A stretch of 6,405 nt of DNA from Bacillota bacterium. GTDB taxonomy: Bacteria; Bacillota; Clostridia; Tissierellales; Sporanaerobacteraceae. Position 1 is the first letter of the stretch, and each line of letters starts with the position of its first letter. A program made the position numbers and the translations under genes. Below are positions 1-6,396 of the stretch, one piece after another. Location: NCBI GenBank assembly GCA_029779375.1, contig JAKPAR010000209.1, forward strand, positions 1 to 6,405. The letters run 5' to 3'. The notes beneath the pieces are model-generated. The model saw only the letters and a program-made list of their open reading frames with translations, was not told the DNA's origin and did no database searches.

Positions 1-1215
1 TTTGTATTTGTATATTTAATAATTTGTGCATTGATAGGTATTCCTTTGTTTACAATGGAAATGAGTTTAGGAAGAAAAACTCAAATGAGTTCAGTAGAAG
101 GTATGAGATCTCTTACAAAGAAAGGTAGTCCTTGGGTATTATTTGGCTGGTGTGGAGTACTTTCGGCATTTGTAATTTTGACTTATTATATACAGATAAT
201 GGGATGGATATTAGCTTATTTATTTAAGATGATTTCAGGCAGTTTAGCTGGCCTTACAGCAGAAGGATATGCACAGGCTTTTGTTGATTTTACATCAAAT
301 ACTGGTGCAGTAGCTGGAGCTACATTGGCATGTGCTATAATTATTGGACTTATTTCTGCTAAAGGATTAGAAAAGGGTCTAGAAAAAGCATGTAAGATAA
401 TGATGCCTACATTGTTTATAATGCTTATTATATTAGCTATAAGATCACTTACTTTACCTGGAGCAATGGAAGGACTTAAGTGGTATTTAAGAGTTGATTT
501 TTCAAAAATAAATGGACGTGTTTGGCTTGATGCACTAGGTCAATGCTTCTTCTCAATAGGTATAGCTAGTGGTGGAGCATTTATCTATGGTAGTTATCTT
601 AAAAAAGATAGTGATATACCAACAGATGGACTTATAATAATAGGATTTGATACATTGGCAGCATTGATAGCAGGTGTAGTTATATTCCCAGCAATATTCG
701 CATTAGGACTTCAACCAGATGCAGGTCCAAGTTTATTATTTGTTACTATGTCAAATTTATTCTCTCATATGCCAGCAGGTAATTTCTTTGGTGGAATGTT
801 CTTTTTATTGGTATTCTTTGCTGCACTTTCTTCAGCATTGGGATATTTAGAGCCTATAGTTACAACTGGAACAGAATTATTTAAGATGAATAGAAAAAAA
901 GCTGTATGGGTAAGTTTGGCTCTTATATTCATCATAGGATTTCCAACTATAATGGCTCAAGGGCCATGGGCAGATATAAAAATTGGTGGAAGAAACTTCT
1001 TTGACTTTGCAGATTATTTATCTGGAAATATTATGATGCCTTTAGGTGCGTTGATATTGTCCTTATATACACTATTTGTTTGGAAATTTGATAAATATCA
1101 AGAAGAAACAAATATTGGAGCATCTAAATTTAAAGTATATGATTGGTGGGCTCCATTAGTTAAATTTGTTATTCCAGTAGCATTAATTATAATACTTATC
1201 ACAGGAATGTTTTAG
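1..1215 (+). CDS. Sodium:neurotransmitter symporter (NSS) family transporter, 5'-truncated by window edge
   Basis: This is a secondary transporter of the LeuT-fold NSS family, which normally couples Na+ entry to uptake of amino acids or related amines across the cytoplasmic membrane. The frame is open from base 1, and 404 codons are visible. The first residues (FVFVYLIICALIGIPLF) match the family's TM2 segment with its G-I-P and following E-x-x-x-G motif, so TM1 and the N terminus, probably about 40 residues, lie outside the window. The TTG at 31 is therefore not the start. Helices corresponding to TM2-TM11 can be read, ending right after the last one at ITGMF, which fits the 11-helix bacterial form. 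Family hallmarks are the TM6 segment with Q-x-F-F-S and Y-G-S-Y (541-597), the TM7 D-T-L-A-A-L, and a Ser-Ser pair in TM8 (829-834) where LeuT has Na2-site Thr354/Ser355. The unwound TM6 segment is atypical compared with LeuT. Substrate is unknown. It ends before a strong terminator and is not part of the next operon. Confidence 0.9.
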   Translation, partial: FVFVYLIICALIGIPLFTMEMSLGRKTQMSSVEGMRSLTKKGSPWVLFGWCGVLSAFVILTYYIQIMGWILAYLFKMISGSLAGLTAEGYAQAFVDFTSNTGAVAGATLACAIIIGLISAKGLEKGLEKACKIMMPTLFIMLIILAIRSLTLPGAMEGLKWYLRVDFSKINGRVWLDALGQCFFSIGIASGGAFIYGSYLKKDSDIPTDGLIIIGFDTLAALIAGVVIFPAIFALGLQPDAGPSLLFVTMSNLFSHMPAGNFFGGMFFLLVFFAALSSALGYLEPIVTTGTELFKMNRKKAVWVSLALIFIIGFPTIMAQGPWADIKIGGRNFFDFADYLSGNIMMPLGALILSLYTLFVWKFDKYQEETNIGASKFKVYDWWAPLVKFVIPVALIIILITGMF

Positions 1216-1245
1216 TAGGGAAAAATTTTATATAAAAGTAGACTT

Positions 1246-1285
1246 AAAAAATAACGGAATGAAATTTCATTCCGTTATTTTTTTT
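1246..1285 (+). terminator. Intrinsic terminator after the NSS transporter gene, possibly bidirectional
   Basis: Bases 1246-1283 form a perfect inverted repeat centred between 1264 and 1265, with the core arm AACGGAATGAAA paired to its complement. The right arm runs into eight T residues (1278-1285). The left arm starts with six A residues (1246-1251), so the reverse complement also has a stem followed by a T run and could stop transcription from the other direction. It begins 30 bp after the transporter's stop codon. Confidence 0.93.
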
Positions 1286-1358
1286 AACAATTTTTCCAAT
1301 GTAGATTGTATCAAGGTTCTATGCCCAAAAAAAGAATAAAAAAATCCTCATAAAAAAG

Positions 1359-1387
1359 TTGACTAATGGTCATTATAAGGGTATAAT
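1359..1387 (+). promoter_or_regulatory. Vegetative (SigA-type) promoter of the TetR-MMPL-heptad protein operon
   Basis: The -35 box TTGACT (1359-1364) and the perfect -10 box TATAAT (1382-1387) are separated by the ideal 17 bp. Transcription should start near 1394, giving a leader of roughly 34 nt before the ATG at 1428. No other good promoter is visible between here and 6305, so all three genes probably depend on this one. Bases 1286-1358 upstream are AT-rich and show nothing else I can support. Confidence 0.88.
1360..1372 (+). promoter_or_regulatory. Candidate TetR operator 1, overlapping the -35 box
   Basis: TGACTAATGGTCA is an imperfect inverted repeat (TGAC/GTCA arms, with one mismatch at the inner arm position compared with operator 2). 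It covers five of the six -35 bases. It matches the second site at 11 of 13 positions. A bound repressor here would block RNA polymerase. Assignment to the adjacent TetR protein is inferred from position and symmetry. Confidence 0.75.
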
Positions 1388-1398
1388 ATGTTTTGTAC

Positions 1399-1411
1399 TG
1401 ACCGATGGTCA
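1399..1411 (+). promoter_or_regulatory. Candidate TetR operator 2, just after the expected transcription start
   Basis: TGACCGATGGTCA is a perfect 5-bp inverted repeat around a GAT centre. It sits 12 bp after the -10 box and ends 5 bp before the ribosome binding site. Its start is 39 bp from the start of operator 1, and both share the block ATGGTCAT. This is the usual layout for a TetR-family protein that represses its own gene. Confidence 0.78.
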
Positions 1412-1427
1412 TATTTGGAGGTGAAAT

Positions 1428-2015
1428 ATGAAACACATATCAAAGGTTGAAATAAATAAAAGGCAAAAGGAAGATTCTCTATATGCTGCTGCTTATGAAT
1501 TATTTACCACACAGGGTATACATAATACGGCAATTAGCGATATAGTTAAAAAAGCAGGAGTGGCAAAAGGAACTTTCTATCTATACTTCAAAGACAAATA
1601 TGACGTACTTGACAAGATAATTTTAGATAAAAGTTCTGAAATACTTGTTGAAGCTATTGAAAATACCAATATAAAGGAATTCGATAGTTTTGAAGAAAAG
1701 TTATTGTATTTTATAGATTCCATAATAGAGTATTTGAAAGAAAACAAACTACTACTTAAGCTTATTTATAAGAATCTTTCTTGGGGAGTGGTGAGAAAAG
1801 CCTATAAGGACTATAAGGGGATAAATGAGATTTATTATATGTTTGAGGATGGGCTTAAGGATTATGATTTGAAAGAAGGTGATATTGAAAAGGTTATATT
1901 CATTATTTTGGAATTGGTTGGTTCAGTTTGCTATAGTTGCATAGTGTTGGGGGAACCTACAGAAATAGATGAAATGAAACCAATATTATTTGAAATTATA
2001 AAGAAAATTATATAG
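1428..2015 (+). CDS. TetR/AcrR-family transcriptional regulator, probable autorepressor of the operon
   Basis: A 195-residue one-component regulator, of normal length for the family. The N-terminal DNA-binding domain (about residues 12-60) contains the classic helix-turn-helix with I-S-D-I-V-K-K-A-G-V-A-K-G-T-F-Y-L-Y-F-K-D-K (36-57), in which the G-T-F-Y-x-Y-F block is the most diagnostic part of TetR proteins. Residues 61-195 are helical and variable, as expected for the ligand-binding and dimerisation domain; two cysteines (168 and 171) lie in a late helix. The ATG at 1428 is supported by GGAGG at 1417-1421 with a 6-base spacer. Two operator-like inverted repeats lie in its promoter, and the MMPL transporter starts 11 bp after its stop. 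The natural reading is local repression of the operon, relieved by a hydrophobic compound, perhaps a pump substrate. The ligand cannot be read from the sequence. Confidence 0.95.
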   Translation: MKHISKVEINKRQKEDSLYAAAYELFTTQGIHNTAISDIVKKAGVAKGTFYLYFKDKYDVLDKIILDKSSEILVEAIENTNIKEFDSFEEKLLYFIDSIIEYLKENKLLLKLIYKNLSWGVVRKAYKDYKGINEIYYMFEDGLKDYDLKEGDIEKVIFIILELVGSVCYSCIVLGEPTEIDEMKPILFEIIKKII

Positions 2016-2026
2016 GAGATGATTAT

Positions 2027-4135
2027 ATGAATAAATTTGGTTATTTCATAGCAAAGAATAGAGTGCTAGTGATAATAGTGGCCACACTCTTGTTGTTGCC
2101 ATCATTTTATGGGATGGCAAAGACTAGAATAAACTATGATATATTGACTTATTTACCTGAAAAATTGGATTCAGTAAAAGGTCAAAGAATATTAAGTGAT
2201 GATTTTAAAAACTCTGGTCTTAGTTTTTTAATTGTAGAAAATATGGAGTCTAAAGATGTTGCAAAATTAAAAGAAAAGATTACAAATGTAGAGGGTGTTG
2301 AAAAGGTAATTTGGGTAGATGATTTTGTGGATACTGGAATACCTGAAGAGATACTTCCAAAGGATTTAAAAGATGCTTTTTATAGAGAAAACTCTACACT
2401 TATGATGATTCAATTTAGTGATAAAGTTTCTTCAGATACTACTCAAGAGGCTGTAGTGGGTATAAGAAAATTGTTGAACAAACAATGTTTTTTAAGCGGT
2501 ACAGCTTCAGCGATGAGAGATACTATAGATATAGCAGATAAACAAACTCCAATATATGTACTTATGGCTGTAATATTTGCAATTGTAGTGTTGGCTTTAA
2601 CTCTTGAATCAACATTTATTCCTTTTATTATACTTTTAAGTATGGCTTATGCCATAATGTACAACTTTGGAACCAATATATTTTTTGGAGAGATTTCCTA
2701 TGTAACTAAATCCTTAGCTGCAGTATTGCAACTTGGAGTTACAATGGACTATTCAATATTCCTTCTTCATAGGTATGATGAGGAATGTGAAAAATTAGAT
2801 GATAAAAATCAGGCTATGGCAAATGCAATTGAAAAGACAGCTGCTTCAATTGTTGGAAGTTCACTTACTACAATTGCAGGGTTCTTGGCTATATGTTTTA
2901 TGGAATTGACTATAGGTAAGGATATAGGACTTGTAATGGCAAAGGGAGTGCTATTAGGGCTTGTTTCTGTAGTAACTACATTGCCAGCTTTCATGTTGGT
3001 GTTTGACAAGTTAATTCATAGATTTAGTCACAAGACAGTGTTACCTGAATTTGATGGATTAGCTAAATTAGTCACAAAACACTATAAGACTTTCATAATC
3101 ATAGCAATACTTATATTCTTGCCAGCATTTTATGGCCAAAGCCACAATGAAGTTTATTACAATATAGATGAATCATTGCCAGATGATATAGAATCAGTAA
3201 TTGCTTTTAGAAAGTTAAAAAATGAATATAATATGATAACTACTCATATGGTTTTAGTTTCTGAAAAAGTGCCAAACTTTGAAATGAAGCAGATGATAGA
3301 TGAAATTGAGAAACTTGATGGTGTAGAAAGAGCTGTAAGTTATGAAAAATTCCTAGGACCTAGTGTTCCAGAAACTTTTATACCACAAGAGGTAAAGGAT
3401 GTATTTCAACAAAGTGGATATAAACTTATACTTATAAATTCAAAATTTAAAGCAGCAACAGATGAAGAAAACGCTCAAATAGATGCAATAAATTCTATTG
3501 TTAAGAAGTATGATGACAAAGCTATATTAACTGGAGAAGGAGTACTTACAAAAGATTTGATAAAAATTACAGATACAGATTTCAAAAAAGTAAATATAAT
3601 TTCTACATTAGCTATATTTGTCATTGTAATGTTTGTATTTACATCGATATCAATACCAATTTTTTTAATATTGGTTATTGAATTGGCAATATTTATAAAT
3701 ATGTGTGTACCATTTTATGCAGGAAATTCGATACCTTTTATAGCTTCAATAATTATAGGTTCTATACAGCTGGGAGCAACAGTTGACTATGCAATTCTTT
3801 TGACTACAAGGTTTAGAGAAGAGATAAGAAATGGCCATGACAAATTTGAAGCTATGGAAATAGCAGTAAGAGAATCAGCAAAATCAATAGTTACAAGTGG
3901 ATTTACTTTTTTTGCAGCAACGGTTGGAGTAGGTGTTATATCAGAGATAGAAATCATTAAATCCATGAGTGTCATGATAGCTAGAGGAGCTTTAATTAGT
4001 ACGGGGGTTATATTATTTATATTACCAGGAGTATTGCTTGCATTTGAAGGATTTATCAAATCAACATCAAAAAACTGGAACAAAAGTATTGCTGATAAAA
4101 TAAAAGGAGGAAAGATTATATATGAGAACAAATAG
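2027..4135 (+). CDS. RND superfamily MMPL-type transporter
   Basis: A 702-residue membrane transporter of the MMPL branch of the RND superfamily; characterised relatives use proton flow to move lipids or hydrophobic drugs across or out of the membrane. It has two homologous halves (about 1-335 and 340-680). Each has one helix (12-30; 353-370), a large extracytoplasmic loop (31-174; 371-521) and a five-helix bundle. The fourth helix of each half carries an Asp-Tyr pair, D241-Y242 in LGVTMDYSIFLLHR and D587-Y588 in LGATVDYAILLTTR, at the position of the proton-relay pairs known from mycobacterial MmpL3. The two loops also resemble each other (GIPEEILPKDLKDAF at 104-118; SVPETFIPQEVKDVF at 446-460). 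There is no long C-terminal domain. The ATG at 2027 has AGGAG (2014-2018) overlapping the TetR stop. Its 3' end overlaps the next gene by 14 bp, suggesting coupled translation and a joint function with that secreted protein. Substrate is unknown. Confidence 0.93.
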   Translation: MNKFGYFIAKNRVLVIIVATLLLLPSFYGMAKTRINYDILTYLPEKLDSVKGQRILSDDFKNSGLSFLIVENMESKDVAKLKEKITNVEGVEKVIWVDDFVDTGIPEEILPKDLKDAFYRENSTLMMIQFSDKVSSDTTQEAVVGIRKLLNKQCFLSGTASAMRDTIDIADKQTPIYVLMAVIFAIVVLALTLESTFIPFIILLSMAYAIMYNFGTNIFFGEISYVTKSLAAVLQLGVTMDYSIFLLHRYDEECEKLDDKNQAMANAIEKTAASIVGSSLTTIAGFLAICFMELTIGKDIGLVMAKGVLLGLVSVVTTLPAFMLVFDKLIHRFSHKTVLPEFDGLAKLVTKHYKTFIIIAILIFLPAFYGQSHNEVYYNIDESLPDDIESVIAFRKLKNEYNMITTHMVLVSEKVPNFEMKQMIDEIEKLDGVERAVSYEKFLGPSVPETFIPQEVKDVFQQSGYKLILINSKFKAATDEENAQIDAINSIVKKYDDKAILTGEGVLTKDLIKITDTDFKKVNIISTLAIFVIVMFVFTSISIPIFLILVIELAIFINMCVPFYAGNSIPFIASIIIGSIQLGATVDYAILLTTRFREEIRNGHDKFEAMEIAVRESAKSIVTSGFTFFAATVGVGVISEIEIIKSMSVMIARGALISTGVILFILPGVLLAFEGFIKSTSKNWNKSIADKIKGGKIIYENK
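4103..4110 (+). promoter_or_regulatory. Ribosome binding site inside the 3' end of the MMPL gene
   Basis: AAAGGAGG is a near-perfect Shine-Dalgarno sequence lying within the last codons of the transporter gene and 11 bases before the ATG at 4122. It decides the start of the third gene and fits re-initiation by ribosomes finishing the transporter. The spacer is a little longer than for the other two genes. The next in-frame alternative (GTG at 4143) would remove the basic n-region of the signal peptide. Confidence 0.85.
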
Positions 4136-6305
4136 GAAACTTGTGAGAGTATTGAGTTTATTTTTAGTTTTGATGATGGCAATGTCAACTGTAGCATTTG
4201 CTGAAGGGGTTGTGACTAAAAATGAAACAGTTTTTATAAATTTGGATCCAGAGGGAGCTCCTGTTGAGAAAATATCAAGTATATGGTTACATTCTGATTC
4301 AGCTCTTGGGAAAATTGAGGATAAGACTTCATTAAAAGATATAAAAAATGTAAAAGGCGATGAAGTGCCAGAAATAAATGGAGACAAAATTATTTGGAAT
4401 ACGGATAAGAAGGATATATTTTATCAAGGAACTACAGATAAAGAATTGCCAGTAGAACTTAGAATTCAATATTATTTAGATGGCAAAAGAATGAATCCTA
4501 AAGATATGTTGGGAAAGTCTGGGAAGGTTAAAATAAATGTTTCTGTAGTCAACAAAGATAGTCATGTCATTAAATTAGATAGTGGAAAAGAAAAAGATGT
4601 GTACACACCATTTGTTGGTATTGTAGTTATGAACTTGCCAATAGATACATTTAGCAATGTGAAAATAAATAGTGGAAAACTTGTTTCAGATGGAAATAAT
4701 CAAGTAATAACTTATGTGACACTTCCTGGATTAAAGCAAAGTCTAGACTTAGATACAAATATTATAGATATTCCAGAGACTTTGGTTGTTACTGCAGATG
4801 TGGAAGGATTTGAAATGGGTTCAGTAGTTCTTACTGTTACTTCAGAATTGCCAGAAGTTAAGGATTTTGAAAATGCAGGGGATTTTGATGAGCTAATTGA
4901 TGGAATTGAAAAGATAAAGGATGCCAGTGAAAAATTAAGTGAAGCTACTGGAAAATTGTATGAAGGCCAAACTACATTAAATGATGGCATAAGTGAGTTT
5001 GTAAATGGTGTAGATAAGGTAAATGTAGGAGCCAATGCATTAAAAGATGGCTCAGCTAAGTTAAAAGATGGAGTAAATGCTTCTTATGAAGGAAGCAAAG
5101 AAATTAAGAATGGAGTCAAGGCATTAAATGATGGTGCAAACAAATTAGGACAAGGGTTTATTGGATTAGGCCAAGGATCTATAGAATTTAGTTCAAAGGC
5201 TCAAGAATTTTCAAAAGGTGCTGAGCAAGTAGCTAATGGAGTGAGTCAAATTCCTGAAAAAACTCAAATGATGAGCAGTGGCATAAATGAGCTAGTTCAG
5301 GGAACAGAAAAGATACAAAATGGTCAAGAACAATTGACTGAAGGATTAAAGAACAGTTTAGATGCTATTGAACAAATAAAGAAAGGCAAAGAGAAAGAAT
5401 TAGAAGTTGTAAATATATTGTTAAAAGGTGTTGAAGGGTTGGAAGCCGCAGCAAATGGACTTTCAAAAGTACCAGGAGCTGATGGAATAGCAGCTAAAAT
5501 GCTTGATGGATTTGGAAAACAAAAGATGGCACTAGAAGGATTGAAACAGTCAAGCAATCAATTGATATCTGGATTAAACCAAGTAGAAGAAGGAATAAAA
5601 CAAGCCCAGATGGCTAGTTCACAACTTAGTGAAAATATTGGAAAAGTAAATGAAGGGCAAAAGAAAGTAGCATATGGATTAGATGAACTTGCTAAAGGAA
5701 CTAGTGGATTAGGAGATGCATCAAAGCAATTAGTAGTTGGTAGTCAAGGGCTTATGGCTGGAGCTAATCAATTAAATGAAAGTGCAAAACAAGCCAATGA
5801 AGGAGTTAAAGGATTTAATGAAGGAGCTAATAAGCTTGTACAAGGAACTGAAAAATTGACAAATGGATTAGGACAATTAAATGTAGGAGCTAATGATTTA
5901 AATAAAGGAGCAAATGAATTAGCAAAAGGGACCAGTCAACTTTCAAGTGCTGGTGGGGCATTGAAAGAGGGTTCAAAAAAATTGACTGATGGCTCAAAAG
6001 AATTAGATGAAGGAATGAAAAAATTCTATCAAGAAGGAATTCTTGAGATGAGCAATAGAGTTCAAGATAGTGATTTCAATATAGATGATATAATGAATAC
6101 AAAAGATAAAATACTAGATTTATCAAATGATTATAAGAGTTTTACTGGAATAGCTGATGAAATGGATGGAAGCGTAAAATTTGTTATGAAAACTGAAGAA
6201 TTGAAAATGGAAAAAGAAAAAGTGGAAATAGATACAAACAATAACCAAAGAGATAAAGGTGGATTTTTCAATTGGTTAAAGAACTTATTTAAAAAGGCAA
6301 ATTAA
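4122..6305 (+). CDS. Secreted protein with YhgE/Pip-type Leu/Gly heptad repeats, probable partner of the MMPL transporter
   Basis: A 727-residue exported protein. Residues 1-27 are a signal peptide (R-T-N-R-K, a hydrophobic core, then STVAFA before Glu28). Residues 28-250 look beta-rich and include D-I-F-Y-Q-G (98-103), I-Q-Y-Y-L-D-G-K (115-122) and L-G-K-S-G-K-V-K-I (130-138), a pattern I associate with secreted proteins next to clostridial transporters. Residues 257-636 are heptad repeats of the form xxxLxxG, as in YhgE/Pip proteins (TIGR03057-like), with one central break (437-483). Residues 637-710 are a charged linker, and the last 15 form a basic aromatic tail (FFNWLKNLFKKAN). It has no cysteine and no membrane helix besides the signal peptide, whereas typical YhgE/Pip proteins end in several helices. 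The 14-bp overlap with the MMPL gene suggests an external partner such as a stalk or tether. Function is not established. Confidence 0.88.
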   Translation: MRTNRKLVRVLSLFLVLMMAMSTVAFAEGVVTKNETVFINLDPEGAPVEKISSIWLHSDSALGKIEDKTSLKDIKNVKGDEVPEINGDKIIWNTDKKDIFYQGTTDKELPVELRIQYYLDGKRMNPKDMLGKSGKVKINVSVVNKDSHVIKLDSGKEKDVYTPFVGIVVMNLPIDTFSNVKINSGKLVSDGNNQVITYVTLPGLKQSLDLDTNIIDIPETLVVTADVEGFEMGSVVLTVTSELPEVKDFENAGDFDELIDGIEKIKDASEKLSEATGKLYEGQTTLNDGISEFVNGVDKVNVGANALKDGSAKLKDGVNASYEGSKEIKNGVKALNDGANKLGQGFIGLGQGSIEFSSKAQEFSKGAEQVANGVSQIPEKTQMMSSGINELVQGTEKIQNGQEQLTEGLKNSLDAIEQIKKGKEKELEVVNILLKGVEGLEAAANGLSKVPGADGIAAKMLDGFGKQKMALEGLKQSSNQLISGLNQVEEGIKQAQMASSQLSENIGKVNEGQKKVAYGLDELAKGTSGLGDASKQLVVGSQGLMAGANQLNESAKQANEGVKGFNEGANKLVQGTEKLTNGLGQLNVGANDLNKGANELAKGTSQLSSAGGALKEGSKKLTDGSKELDEGMKKFYQEGILEMSNRVQDSDFNIDDIMNTKDKILDLSNDYKSFTGIADEMDGSVKFVMKTEELKMEKEKVEIDTNNNQRDKGGFFNWLKNLFKKAN
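4965..6014 (+). repeat. Coding 21-bp periodicity: xxxLxxG heptad-repeat rod in two arms
   Basis: Within the 727-aa protein, glycine recurs every seven residues. From residue 282 to 408 it occupies 17 of 19 in-register positions (exceptions 359 and 380), and also 422 and 436. From 484 to 631 it occupies 17 of 22 positions; four of the five exceptions are Ala or Ser (498, 533, 554, 610) and one is Asn (505). Leucine or another aliphatic residue usually lies three before each Gly. The arms differ in phase by one residue (positions equal to 2 and 1 modulo 7) and are separated by 437-483, which contains PGADG. At DNA level this is a degenerate 21-bp period, not an exact tandem repeat. Confidence 0.9.
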
Positions 6306-6306
6306 C

Positions 6307-6346
6307 AAAAAATCACACCTTAGCGTTTACTAAGGTGTGATTTTTT
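6307..6346 (+). terminator. Intrinsic terminator of the three-gene operon
   Basis: A 17-bp perfect stem pairs 6307-6323 with 6330-6346 around a six-base loop (CGTTTA). The core arm is TCACACCTTAG, followed by a run of six T residues (6341-6346). The stem begins two bases after the stop codon of the heptad protein. A matching A run on the left side means it could also work from the opposite strand. Confidence 0.93.
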
Positions 6347-6365
6347 AAAAAAAGTTTTTGGAAAA

Positions 6366-6396
6366 TTCACAATTATACCGAAAATTGTGCTAATAT
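6366..6396 (+). promoter_or_regulatory. Weak possible promoter with a small inverted repeat, for a gene beyond the window
   Basis: CACAATT (6368-6374) and AATTGTG (6383-6389) form a 7-bp inverted repeat with an 8-base spacer. It lies between a poor -35 candidate, TTCACA (6366-6371), and an extended -10-like TGCTAATAT (6388-6396), with a 19-bp spacing. The position after a terminator suits the control region of a following gene. The symmetry could be an operator, but an AT-rich background gives such matches by chance. Confidence 0.3.

Noticed and set aside
31..33. TTG as the start codon of the NSS transporter
   Set aside because: The same frame is open to base 1 and the ten residues before it continue the TM2 helix. 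No ribosome binding site precedes it. The gene is simply cut by the window edge.
1287..1309. Short ACAAT/ATTGT inverted repeat after the first terminator
   Set aside because: Arms of five A/T-rich bases with a long spacer are expected by chance in this base composition.
1388..1427. Leader riboswitch or attenuator ahead of the TetR gene
   Set aside because: The predicted leader is only about 34 nt and is filled by operator 2 and the ribosome binding site. There is no room for a structured RNA.
2809..3009. Antisense 66-codon open frame inside the MMPL gene
   Set aside because: It is opposite conserved membrane helices of the transporter and has no recognisable product or translation signal.
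3787..4387. Overlapping antisense open frames across the MMPL and heptad gene junction
   Set aside because: They lie opposite well-supported coding sequence, their translations are low-complexity mirrors rich in Ser/Pro/Ile, and they match no family. They arise from codon bias on the coding strand.
4712..5557. Antisense open frames opposite the heptad-repeat gene
   Set aside because: The repeated Gly and Asn/Asp codons read in reverse give Ser/Pro/Phe-rich open frames. No ribosome binding sites and no family resemblance.
4965..6014. CRISPR array or non-coding tandem repeat
   Set aside because: The 21-bp period is degenerate, keeps the reading frame, and follows leucine and glycine codons. 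It is a protein heptad repeat with no constant repeat and variable spacer structure.
4122..6305. Calling the 727-aa protein a type VII secretion EsaA/YueB component or a true YhgE/Pip protein
   Set aside because: Those proteins share the heptad rod but have several C-terminal membrane helices, which are absent here. No WXG100 or EssC-like genes are nearby, and the partner gene is an MMPL pump.
6368..6389. Second terminator after the operon
   Set aside because: The stem is only 7 bp of mostly A-T pairs and is not followed by a T run. The real terminator is at 6307-6346.
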